In this document: positions 54,936 to 64,000 of the stretch, in pieces
Position numbering within the stretch: position 1 is the first letter of the stretch
How the letters are laid out: each line of letters starts with the position of its first letter
From: Tessaracoccus lapidicaptus
GTDB lineage: Bacteria; Actinomycetota; Actinomycetes; Propionibacteriales; Propionibacteriaceae
Reading direction: 5' to 3'
DNA length: 64,000 bases
NCBI RefSeq assembly: GCF_001693815.1
Contig: NZ_MBQD01000003.1
Span: 40,396 to 104,395, forward strand
Position numbers and translations under genes: made by a program
Notes under the pieces: generated by a model
Databases searched by the model: none
What the model was told of the DNA's origin: nothing
Seen by the model: only the letters and a program-made list of their open reading frames with translations

Positions 54936-55772
54936 ATGAGCAGCATCTTCCTGGGTATCGACGTCGGCGGGTCCGGCATCAAGGGCGCGCCGGTGGACCT
55001 GGCGATCGGTGACTTCGCTGGCGACCGCCTCCGCATCCCGACGCCGGCCAAGTCGACGCCGAAGAACGTCGCGGCGGTGGTCGGCGAGATCATCGACCAG
55101 TTCGCCGGCGTCATCGGCGACAACCCCGTGGGCCTCACTATTCCCGCCCCCGTCCTGCACGGCAAGGTGCCGTTCATGGCCAACCTGGACGAGAAGTGGA
55201 ACGGCTTCAAGGCCGACGAGTACTTCGAGGAGAAGCTGGGCCGCAAGGTGGTGCTCGTCAACGACGCGGACGCCGCGGGCCTCGCCGAGGTGCACTTCGG
55301 CGCCGCCAAGGACCACCCGGGTCTGGTCATCCTCACGACGCTGGGCACCGGCATCGGCTCGGCGATCATCTACCGCGGCGTGCTCATTCCCAACGCCGAG
55401 CTCGGCCATCTGGAACTCGACGGCTTCGACGCGGAGAAGCGCGCGGCGTCGTCGATCAAGGACAAGGAGGGCATCAGCTACGAGGAGTGGGCCACCGAGC
55501 GCCTCCAGCCCTACTACAGCCACGTCGAGATGCTGTTCTCCCCGGACCTGTTCGTCACCGGCGGCGGCGTGTCGAAGGACTGGGACAAGTGGGGACACCT
55601 GCTCAAGCTCAAGACGCCCATGGTCCCCGCGAAGCTGCGCAACCGCGCCGGCATCATCGGAGCGGCGCTGGCCGCGAAGGACGCCGTCGACAACCCCGAC
55701 GTGCTGTCGATGATCCCGGCCGTGGCCGACGCGAACCCGGCCGATGTCGCGGAGACCGACGCCGACGAGTGA
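54936..55772 (+). CDS. ppgK: Polyphosphate glucokinase
   Basis: ROK-family kinase of 278 aa using polyphosphate (and usually ATP) to phosphorylate glucose. N-terminal GIDVGGSGIKG (7-17), VVLVNDADAAGLAE, LTTLGTGIGSAI and LGHLELDG, with the Lys/Glu-rich region typical of PpgK (near residues 155-180). Followed by a short acidic tail. Confidence 0.94.
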   Translation: MSSIFLGIDVGGSGIKGAPVDLAIGDFAGDRLRIPTPAKSTPKNVAAVVGEIIDQFAGVIGDNPVGLTIPAPVLHGKVPFMANLDEKWNGFKADEYFEEKLGRKVVLVNDADAAGLAEVHFGAAKDHPGLVILTTLGTGIGSAIIYRGVLIPNAELGHLELDGFDAEKRAASSIKDKEGISYEEWATERLQPYYSHVEMLFSPDLFVTGGGVSKDWDKWGHLLKLKTPMVPAKLRNRAGIIGAALAAKDAVDNPDVLSMIPAVADANPADVAETDADE

Positions 55773-55794
55773 CCTGATCAGACGAGGAGCTCTC

Positions 55795-57429
<1,635 letters not shown>

Positions 57430-57586
57430 GGGCGCCATTCTCGCACCGTCGTCGGACTCCGCCCAAGCCGAGCGCCCTCCCGGACCGGTGGCGGTCGAGC
57501 CTGACACGCGGTCTGCGGGGGTGAGACACGAATCAGGCTCATCGCGCCCCGGGCGCAGGGGCCCAGGCGCGACGAGCCTGTCCGGT

Positions 57587-59185
57587 TCAGTGCAGCGTGT
57601 CGACGGCGGCGCGCTCGATAGCGAGCCCGTCCCGGTACCGCTCCATGAACCGGTCGAAGCCCTCGACGTCGGCCGCCTCCGGCTCAGCCGTCTCGATCGC
57701 CGCCCCACCGAAGACCGACGACGCCAGCCAGTCGGCCAGCGACTCCCCGTCGGCGCGCAGGAACGACGCCAGCAGGGCCATGCCCCAGGCGCCTCCCTCG
57801 CCGGCGACCTCCCCGACCGACACTGGCGTGTTCATCGCCGCCGCCAGGAACCGCTGGGCGACCCCCTTGGTCTTGAACAGCCCGCCGTGGGCGAACATCG
57901 AGTCGAGCTCGACGCCCTCGTCCTTGAGCAGGATGTCCATGCCGACGCGCAGCGCGCCCAGCGCCGCGAACAGGTGCGTGCGCATGAAGTTGGCCAGCGT
58001 GAACGAGCTGTGCGGCGTCCGCACGAACAGCGGCCGCCCCGCCTCCAACCCGACGACGTGCTCGCCGGCCAGGTAGTTGTAGGCGAGCATGCCGCCGCCG
58101 TCGGCGTCGCCCTCGAGGGCTGCGGTGTACAGGGTCTGGAACAGTGCGGTGGTGTCCACCTGCGCGCCGAGCGCGGCCGCGGCCTCGCCGAAGAGCCCGA
58201 CCCACGCCTGCAGGTCGACGGCGCCGTTGTTGCAGTGCGCCATGCCGACGAGGTCGCCGGCGGGCGTCGTGACGAGGTCGATCTCCTCGTGGAGCTGCTT
58301 CAGCGGTCCCTCGAGGACCACCATCGCGAAGATGCTGGTCCCGGCCGACACGTTGGCTGTGCGCCGCGCGACGGAGTTCGTCGCCACCATGCCGGTCCCG
58401 GCGTCGCCCTCGGCGGGGGCCACGGGCACGCCGGCGCGGAGCTTCCCCGACGGATCGAGCAGCCGGGCGCCCTCCTCGGTGAGCCGTCCGGCCTCCCGGC
58501 CTGCCGGCAGCACCGCGGGCAGGATGTCGCGGAGCTTCCACGGGTAGCGGTGGTCGGCCACCAGCGAGTCGAACTGCGCGAGCATGCCGGCGTCGAACTG
58601 CCCCGTGGCGGTGTCGATCGGGAACATGCCGCTGGCGTCGCCCACGCCGAGGACCCGTTCGCCGGTCAGGCGCCAGTGCACGTAGCCGGCGAGCGTCGTC
58701 AGGTAGTCGATCTTCCCGACGTGCGCCTCCCCGTTCAGCACGGCCTGGTACAGGTGCGCGATGCTCCACCGCTGCGGGATGTTGTACTGGAACAGCTTCG
58801 TCAACGCGTGCGCCGACTCCCCCGTGATGGTGTTCTGCCACGTCCGGAAGGGCACGAGCAGCTCGCCTGCGGCGTCGAACGCCATGTAGCCGTGCATCAT
58901 GGCGGAGAAGCCCATGGCGCCGACCGTCTCGAGCTGGACGCCGTACGCGGACTCGACGGCGGACGCGAGGTCCGCGTAGGCGGCCTGGAGGCCGGACCAG
59001 ACGGCGTCGATGTCGTAGGTCCACACCCCGTTCTCAAGCTTCGACTTCCACTCATGTCCTCCCGTCGCGAGGGGCTGGTGGTCGGGTCCGATGAGGACGG
59101 CCTTGATGCGGGTCGAGCCGAGCTCGATGCCGAGCGACGTGTTGCCACCCACGATGGTGTCGCGCGCTGCGGTCACGTTTTCCAC
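57587..59185 (-). CDS. FGGY-family pentulose kinase (ribulokinase/xylulokinase type)
   Basis: 532 aa sugar kinase. N-terminal [15 protein letters not shown], middle [29 protein letters not shown] and [14 protein letters not shown]. With araD nearby, it probably phosphorylates L-ribulose or xylulose for entry into the pentose phosphate pathway. It starts at GTG 59185, GGAGG 8 nt upstream. A possible operator overlaps the start. Divergent from UDP-glucose dehydrogenase. Confidence 0.88.
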   Translation of the reverse strand: MENVTAARDTIVGGNTSLGIELGSTRIKAVLIGPDHQPLATGGHEWKSKLENGVWTYDIDAVWSGLQAAYADLASAVESAYGVQLETVGAMGFSAMMHGYMAFDAAGELLVPFRTWQNTITGESAHALTKLFQYNIPQRWSIAHLYQAVLNGEAHVGKIDYLTTLAGYVHWRLTGERVLGVGDASGMFPIDTATGQFDAGMLAQFDSLVADHRYPWKLRDILPAVLPAGREAGRLTEEGARLLDPSGKLRAGVPVAPAEGDAGTGMVATNSVARRTANVSAGTSIFAMVVLEGPLKQLHEEIDLVTTPAGDLVGMAHCNNGAVDLQAWVGLFGEAAAALGAQVDTTALFQTLYTAALEGDADGGGMLAYNYLAGEHVVGLEAGRPLFVRTPHSSFTLANFMRTHLFAALGALRVGMDILLKDEGVELDSMFAHGGLFKTKGVAQRFLAAAMNTPVSVGEVAGEGGAWGMALLASFLRADGESLADWLASSVFGGAAIETAEPEAADVEGFDRFMERYRDGLAIERAAVDTLH

Positions 59186-59195
59186 GATGTAAACC
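59183..59195 (-). promoter_or_regulatory. Candidate operator at the FGGY kinase start
   Basis: On the minus strand GGTTTACATCGTG overlaps the kinase ribosome-binding/start region. It matches 11 of 13 bases of GGTTTACAACGTT just upstream of araD. The matched pair suggests a shared regulator (LacI-type by appearance). No regulator gene lies within the window beside them. Confidence 0.4.
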
Positions 59196-59315
59196 TCCGT
59201 TGTTGTACGCGGTCCCATCATCCCGCGCCGGAGCCTCGTTGACCAGAGCGGGGTGACCAATCGTCCCGTGCCGCCGGATAGGGACCTCGACCCGCGGGCC
59301 ACTACGCTGACGGCC

Positions 59316-60659
59316 ATGCGGATTTCGGTGATTGGATGCGGCTACCTGGGCGCGGTACACGCGGCCTGCATGGCGGAGCTCGGCCACGACGTCGTCGGCC
59401 TGGACGTCGATGAAACCAAGGTCGCCCTCCTGGCGCAGGGGCGGCCGTCCTTCCACGAGCCGGGCTTCCCGGAACTCCTCGCGCGCCACGTGGGAACCAG
59501 ACGCCTGCGCTTCACGACGGACCCGACGGAGATCCGCGACGCGGAGATCCACTTCATCGGCGTCGGGACCCCGCAGCTGCAGGGCCGGCTGGGCGCCGAC
59601 ATGACCTACGTGCGCCAGGCGGTCGCCACGATCGTCGAGCACGCGGCACCCCCGGCCGAGGGCCGGCCGGTGCTGGTGGCGGGCAAGTCGACGGTACCCG
59701 TCGGGACGGCGGAGGAGATCGCCGAGGCTCTGGCGTCGTCGGGGAAGAACCTGATGCTGGCCTGGAACCCGGAGTTCCTGCGCGAGGGCTACGCCGTCGC
59801 CGACACTCTGCACCCGGACCGGCTGGTCTACGGGCTGCCGGAGGACCTGGAGCGCGGCGCCGTGGCGAAGGAGATCCTCGACGAGTGCTACGCGCGGCCC
59901 CTCGCCACCGGGACCCCCCTGGTGGTGGCCAACTACCCGACGGCGGAGCTGGTGAAGGTGGCCGCGAACTCGTTCCTCGCCACCAAGATCTCCTTCATCA
60001 ACGCCATGGCGGAGCTGTGCGACGCCACGGGCGGCGACGTGACTCGGCTGGCCGAGGCCATCGGCTACGACGACCGCATCGGAAGCAAGTTCCTCCAGGC
60101 CGGCATCGGCTTCGGCGGCGGATGCCTGCCCAAGGACATCCGCGCCTTCATGGCCCGGGCGGGCGAACTGGGCGTCGATGAGGCCCTCACGTTCCTGCGC
60201 GAGGTGGACGCCATCAACCTGCGGCGCCGCGACCACGCCGTCACCCTCGCCGAGGAGGCGGTCGGCGGCCGGCTGGCCGGCAGGAAGGTCGCCGTCCTGG
60301 GCATCACCTTCAAGCCGGACACCGACGACCTGCGCGACTCCCCGGCGCTCGACATCGCGGGCCGCCTGTGGTCGCGGGGCGCGGAGCTGGCGGTCGTCGA
60401 CCCCGCCGCGGGTGACCTGCTACGCCGGCGACAGCCCGAACTCAACGTCCACGACTCGATCGAGGACGCGATCCGCGACGCCCACGTCGTCATGGTGCTG
60501 ACGCAGTGGAAGGAGTTCGTGGAGCTGGACCCGGCCGCCCTCGTGGCGCTGCCGGCCACCCCCAACGTCGTCGACGGGCGCAACGTCCTGGATCCCCGAC
60601 GCTGGAGCAACGCCGGCTGGCGCTACTTCGGGATGGGCCGGGGCGTCTCCGTCTGGTGA
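59316..60659 (+). CDS. UDP-glucose 6-dehydrogenase
   Basis: NAD-dependent oxidase of UDP-glucose to UDP-glucuronate (447 aa). Rossmann motif [12 protein letters not shown] (6-17), [19 protein letters not shown] (149-158) and catalytic Cys270 in [10 protein letters not shown], then [16 protein letters not shown]. Supplies glucuronate for surface polysaccharide. It lies between the kinase and araD on the opposite strand. Confidence 0.94.
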   Translation: MRISVIGCGYLGAVHAACMAELGHDVVGLDVDETKVALLAQGRPSFHEPGFPELLARHVGTRRLRFTTDPTEIRDAEIHFIGVGTPQLQGRLGADMTYVRQAVATIVEHAAPPAEGRPVLVAGKSTVPVGTAEEIAEALASSGKNLMLAWNPEFLREGYAVADTLHPDRLVYGLPEDLERGAVAKEILDECYARPLATGTPLVVANYPTAELVKVAANSFLATKISFINAMAELCDATGGDVTRLAEAIGYDDRIGSKFLQAGIGFGGGCLPKDIRAFMARAGELGVDEALTFLREVDAINLRRRDHAVTLAEEAVGGRLAGRKVAVLGITFKPDTDDLRDSPALDIAGRLWSRGAELAVVDPAAGDLLRRRQPELNVHDSIEDAIRDAHVVMVLTQWKEFVELDPAALVALPATPNVVDGRNVLDPRRWSNAGWRYFGMGRGVSVW

Positions 60660-60753
60660 ACGCCCCGAGCGTGGGCTGGGTGCCCGAACGGTCCTGGAAG
60701 CGGTCCCCTCGTCAGCCCGCGTTTCTTAGGCTTCGAGGCCGCTCCGCGGCACC

Positions 60754-61485
60754 TCAGCCAGCGGGGGTGGGCTGGCCGTAGACGTTCTGGTAGCGGTCGA
60801 ACAGCGAGTCGATCTTGTCCTGCGGGATCGGGATGACCTCGCCCAGCTGACGCGCGATGTGGATCGTCCGCGCGACCTCCTCGCACATCACCGCGGCCTT
60901 GACGGCGTCGCGGGCGTCCTTGCCGATGGTGAACGGCCCGTGGTTCTGCATCAGCACGGCGCGGCTGCGCGAGTCCTTGAGGGTCTCGACGATGCCCTGG
61001 CCGATCGAGTCGTCGCCGATGAGCGCGAACGGCCCGACCGGGATCTCGCCGCCGAACTCGTCGCCCATCATGGTGAGCACGCAGGGGATGGCCTCGCCGC
61101 GGGCGGCCCAGGCGGTGGCGTAGGTCGAGTGGGTGTGCACGACGCCGCCGATGTGGTCCATGTTGCGGTACACGTAGGCGTGGGCGGCGGTGTCGCTGGA
61201 GGGCTGCAGGGTGGCGGGGGTGCCGTCGTCGATCTTCACGCCGTCGAGCGTGCACACCACCATCTTCTCCGGGGCCAGGTCGTCGTAGGAGACGCCGGAC
61301 GGCTTGATGACGAACAGGTCCTGGCCGATGGCGTCGGCGCAGCGGATCCGCTGCGACACGTTGCCGGCCGTCCACACCACGAGCTCCCAGCGGGGCAGCT
61401 CGGCATGCAGACGCGAGACCAGGTCCCGGGTCCGGGCGACCTCGTCCTGGAGATCGGCGGGCAGATCGGTGAGGGTGAGCGTCAC
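60754..61485 (-). CDS. araD: L-ribulose-5-phosphate 4-epimerase
   Basis: Zinc enzyme (243 aa) converting L-ribulose 5-phosphate to D-xylulose 5-phosphate. Class II aldolase/epimerase fold: WTAGNVSQRI, IKPSGVSYDDL, zinc site VVHTHSTYATAWA and a late LMQNHGPF. Starts at GTG 61485 with GGAGG 4 nt upstream. No araA lies in the window. Its 3' end meets a degraded copy of the REP-like repeat (CTTCGAGG...CCGCGG...CCTCAG) at about 60730-60756. Confidence 0.93.
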   Translation of the reverse strand: MTLTLTDLPADLQDEVARTRDLVSRLHAELPRWELVVWTAGNVSQRIRCADAIGQDLFVIKPSGVSYDDLAPEKMVVCTLDGVKIDDGTPATLQPSSDTAAHAYVYRNMDHIGGVVHTHSTYATAWAARGEAIPCVLTMMGDEFGGEIPVGPFALIGDDSIGQGIVETLKDSRSRAVLMQNHGPFTIGKDARDAVKAAVMCEEVARTIHIARQLGEVIPIPQDKIDSLFDRYQNVYGQPTPAG

Positions 61486-61494
61486 GGTTCCTCC

Positions 61495-61507
61495 AACGTT
61501 GTAAACC
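61495..61507 (-). promoter_or_regulatory. Candidate operator upstream of araD
   Basis: Minus strand GGTTTACAACGTT, ending about 9 nt before GTG 61485, next to a TGATCA palindrome. It nearly matches the element at the kinase start (59183-59195) and so may coordinate the two pentose genes. Confidence 0.4.
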
Positions 61508-61572
61508 TGATCAGATCCTAAGCGGCCGGCGCTGCCCGCGGCACCGGGGTCCGGCGCCACGGGCGCGACGCG

Positions 61573-63246
61573 TCAGACGCGGTTGTCGCGGTACCAGCGC
61601 ACCAGTGCCTGGGTCGACGGGTCCTGCCGCGACAGGGCGGCGGCGTCGCCGAACACCGCCGGGGCGATGTCGAGGGCCAGCTTCTTGCCCAGCTCGACGC
61701 CCCACTGGTCGAACGAGTCGATACCCCACACGATGCCCTGCACGAAGGTGATGTGCTCGTACAAGGCGATGAGCTGCCCGACCACCGACGGCGTCAGCGC
61801 GGGCGCCATGATCGACGTCGTGGGCTTGTTGCCCGCGAACACCCGGGCCGGGACGATCTCCTCGGGCGTCCCCTCGGCGCGCACCTCGTCGGCCGTCTTG
61901 CCGAAGGCGAGCGCCGCGGTCTGCGCGAAGAAGTTGGCGAGGAACAGCCCGTGCACGTCGGTGTCGCCGTCGAGCGTCGGGTGCGCGGGGTTCGCGACCG
62001 CGATGAAGTCCGCGGGGATCAGGCGCGTGCCCTGGTGGATCAGCTGGTAGAAGGCGTGCTGGCCGTTGGTGCCGGGCTCGCCCCAGAAGATCTCCCCCGT
62101 GTCCGAGGTCACCGGCGTGCCGTCCCAGCGCACCGACTTGCCGTTGGACTCCATGGTGAGCTGCTGCAGGTAGGCCGCGAAGCGGTGCAGATACTGCGCG
62201 TACGGCAGCACGGCGTGGCTGTGGGCGCCGTAGAAGTTGACGTACCACACGTTGATCAGCCCCATGAGGAGCGGCACGTTGCGCTCGGGAGTCTCGGTGC
62301 GGAAGTGCGTGTCGACGGCGTGGAAGCCGGCGAGGAAGTCACGGAAGCCGTCCGGGCCGATCGCGATGGCGACCGGCAGTCCCACCGCCGAATCGACCGA
62401 GTAGCGCCCGCCGACCCAGTCCCAGAACCCGAAGGCGTTGGCCGGGTCGATGCCGAAATCGGCGACCTTGTCCAGCGCCGTCGACACGGCGACGAAGTGC
62501 TTGGCGATCGCTGCGCGGCGGGACTCGTCGGTGTCGTCGACGACGCCGGCCTCCGCGAGGCGCGTCAGGAACCAGTCGCGGGCCATGCGGGCGTTGGTGA
62601 GGGTCTCGAGCGTGGTGAAGGTCTTCGACGCGACGATGAACAGCGTCGTCTCGGGGTCCAGGTCCGCGACCTTCTCGGCGCAGTCGGCCGGATCGATGTT
62701 GGAGATGAAGCGGCACTCGAGGCCGTCCTGCTTGTACGGCAGCAGCGCCTCGTAGACCATGACCGGCCCGAGGTCGGAGCCGCCGATGCCGATGTTGACG
62801 ACCGTCTCGATCCGCTTGCCGGTGACCCCGGTCCACTCGCCGGAACGTACCTGGTCCGCGAAGGCGTACATGCGGTCCAGCACCTCGTGCACGTCGGCGA
62901 CGACGTCCTGCCCGTCGACGGTGAGTTCGGCGTCGCGCGGGAGCCGCAGGGCGGTGTGCAGGACGGAGCGGTTCTCCGTGACGTTGATGCGCTCGCCGGC
63001 GAACATGGCGTCGCGGCGGCCGGCGACGTCGACCTGCTCGGCCAGCCGGACCAGGGCGGCGACGATGTCCTCGTTGATGAGGTTCTTCGACAGGTCGACC
63101 CGCAGGTCGGCGAGGTCGAAGGTGAGCTCCTCTGCGCGGTGCGGGTCCGCCTCGAACCAGCCGCGGAGATCGGGGACGAGGGCGTCCTTGAGGACCTTCA
63201 GGTCCGCCCAGGCTTCGGTGGTGGTGGCGTCAACCGGAGTGATCAT
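61573..63246 (-). CDS. pgi: Glucose-6-phosphate isomerase
   Basis: 557 aa. [13 protein letters not shown], the signature [32 protein letters not shown] and the final [13 protein letters not shown] with catalytic Lys. Full length for the bacterial PGI family. Interconverts glucose 6-phosphate and fructose 6-phosphate. Starts at ATG 63246. Confidence 0.97.
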   Translation of the reverse strand: MITPVDATTTEAWADLKVLKDALVPDLRGWFEADPHRAEELTFDLADLRVDLSKNLINEDIVAALVRLAEQVDVAGRRDAMFAGERINVTENRSVLHTALRLPRDAELTVDGQDVVADVHEVLDRMYAFADQVRSGEWTGVTGKRIETVVNIGIGGSDLGPVMVYEALLPYKQDGLECRFISNIDPADCAEKVADLDPETTLFIVASKTFTTLETLTNARMARDWFLTRLAEAGVVDDTDESRRAAIAKHFVAVSTALDKVADFGIDPANAFGFWDWVGGRYSVDSAVGLPVAIAIGPDGFRDFLAGFHAVDTHFRTETPERNVPLLMGLINVWYVNFYGAHSHAVLPYAQYLHRFAAYLQQLTMESNGKSVRWDGTPVTSDTGEIFWGEPGTNGQHAFYQLIHQGTRLIPADFIAVANPAHPTLDGDTDVHGLFLANFFAQTAALAFGKTADEVRAEGTPEEIVPARVFAGNKPTTSIMAPALTPSVVGQLIALYEHITFVQGIVWGIDSFDQWGVELGKKLALDIAPAVFGDAAALSRQDPSTQALVRWYRDNRV

Positions 63247-63267
63247 GGCCCCAGCCTAGGGCAGGGG

Positions 63268-64000
63268 TCACCGCACGCTGATGTGCACGTGGTCATAGTG
63301 GTTGGCGGTGACGCTGCCGCGGTCCTCCATGCCTCGCCAACCGTCACCCGCGCGCTGCGCCGTCCAGATCTGCTGCGAATAGATGACCTCGATGACGCCG
63401 AGCGCGGACGCGTTTGCGCGCGCCCAGCGGGCGATCTGCCAGCCGTACTCGCCGGACACCATCACGTCGATGGCCTGTCCCGTGCTGTGGTACGAGCCGC
63501 CGTCGCTGCGGTAGCCGCCGTAGCTGTCCACCTTGGGGAACTCGGCACAGACCGCGCGCAGGACGGCACGGGTCCGCGTCGTGAGGCCGGACTCGATGCC
63601 GGCCGCGTCCGCGCAGGGCTCGCTGGAGAAGCCCGAGCCGCCGCCCCCGGACCCGGACTCGCTCCGGCTGGCCGTGGTCGGCGCCGGCGCCGCCGGCTTC
63701 TCGGTGCTGAGGAAGCTCTCCTTGATCCATCCGGCCCGGTCGCTCAGCACGACCTGGCGCCAGCCCTCGACCGCCCAGGCGGTGATGGCCACGTCGGCGC
63801 CCGCGGCGATCGTCGTGCGCGCGTCGTAGCCGGTCCCCGGTCCGGTGCGGACGTTCACGGCCGCGGTGGCATACCTCGTTCCGGCTCTCTCCGCCACGGC
63901 GGTGTAGTCGACCGGCTCGGTCGTCGGCGTGGGCGTCGGGGTGGGGGGGGGCGGCGGGGGCGGGGGCGCGGCGGGGGGGGGGGGGCCCTTGGCCGCGCCC
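63268..64000 (-). CDS. Secreted SH3-domain protein with M15-like peptidase domain (partial at right edge)
   Basis: The reading frame stays open from the stop at 63268 to base 64000, so the N-terminus lies outside. From the right edge it encodes a Pro/Thr-rich linker (TPTPTPTT preceded by long proline runs from a C13 tract), then a bacterial SH3 domain (VNVRTGPGTGYD...WIKESFL), a Gly/Ser linker and a C-terminal D-Ala-D-Ala carboxypeptidase-like domain with SYHSTGQAIDV and NHYDHVHISV, which hold the expected His/Asp zinc ligands. Probably a cell-wall hydrolase. GTG 63897 opens a shorter frame but is not needed. Confidence 0.85.
   Translation of the reverse strand, partial: GAAKGPPPPAAPPPPPPPPTPTPTPTTEPVDYTAVAERAGTRYATAAVNVRTGPGTGYDARTTIAAGADVAITAWAVEGWRQVVLSDRAGWIKESFLSTEKPAAPAPTTASRSESGSGGGGSGFSSEPCADAAGIESGLTTRTRAVLRAVCAEFPKVDSYGGYRSDGGSYHSTGQAIDVMVSGEYGWQIARWARANASALGVIEVIYSQQIWTAQRAGDGWRGMEDRGSVTANHYDHVHISVR

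Overview
The window is about 70% GC, densely packed, and has actinobacterial gene content: polyphosphate glucokinase, MocR/PdxR next to pdxST, a PhoX-type phosphatase, DUF1707 and PH-domain proteins, and frequent GTG starts with GTGA/ATGA overlaps. An AarC-like succinyl-CoA:acetate CoA-transferase, NAD-malic enzyme, sorbitol PTS and cobalamin genes fit best with the Propionibacteriaceae (Tessaracoccus/Arachnia-like). This placement is an inference from gene content. I see no insertion sequence, prophage, CRISPR array or rRNA operon; it reads as ordinary chromosome.

Layout. 1-6035: sorbitol (glucitol) PTS operon on the minus strand (GpsA-like dehydrogenase, PRD regulator, gutM, srlA, srlE running off the left edge) with a divergent HAD-IIA phosphatase. 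6146-12460: NAD-malic enzyme, a SulP transporter that appears internally deleted, a three-gene ABC-2 exporter, and a family of REP-like hairpin repeats including a 38-bp tandem array. 12466-17693: PhoX phosphatase behind a PHO box, then pdxS-pdxT divergent from pdxR. 17712-21064: the conserved recR-ybaB-dnaX-SRP RNA block. 21123-27848: asparaginase, YuiF-like transporter, L,D-transpeptidase, tRNA-Ser, alanine symporter coupled to a 2'-5' RNA ligase-like gene, Hsp20. 27853-30012: cobA-cobU-cobS. 30144-40624: rRNA methyltransferase, HtrA-like protease, serB, histidine phosphatase, CoA-transferase, MarC, M20 amidohydrolase, DNA ligase, methyltransferase, membrane protein, PemK-like protein. 40730-43363: metN-metI-metQ. 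43554-48136: HAD phosphatase, DHFR-like protein, GlgC-like protein, tandem-GNAT protein, PopT-type DUF368 protein. 48185-55772: tRNA-Gly, FAD/Fe-S D-lactate dehydrogenase-like protein, phosphofructokinase, a DUF1707/PH-domain operon, polyphosphate glucokinase. 55795-64000: argS, FGGY kinase, UDP-glucose dehydrogenase, araD, pgi, and a secreted SH3/M15-like peptidase running off the right edge.

Metabolic thread. Sorbitol uptake, pentose entry (FGGY kinase plus AraD), polyphosphate glucokinase, phosphoglucose isomerase and phosphofructokinase feed glycolysis. Malic enzyme and the CoA-transferase handle C4 acids and acetate/succinyl-CoA. Several genes concern the envelope (L,D-transpeptidase, PopT, SH3/peptidase, HtrA).

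I did not find a clearly new multi-gene system. The points most worth a second look are: the apparent in-frame loss of a transport segment from SulP; a PdxR whose expected PLP-binding lysine is alanine; the REP-like repeat family; a PHO box matching the 11-bp repeat rule; a GpsA-like dehydrogenase inside a sorbitol operon; a duplicated Cys-pair domain in the L,D-transpeptidase; and a C13 tract in the coding region at the right edge.
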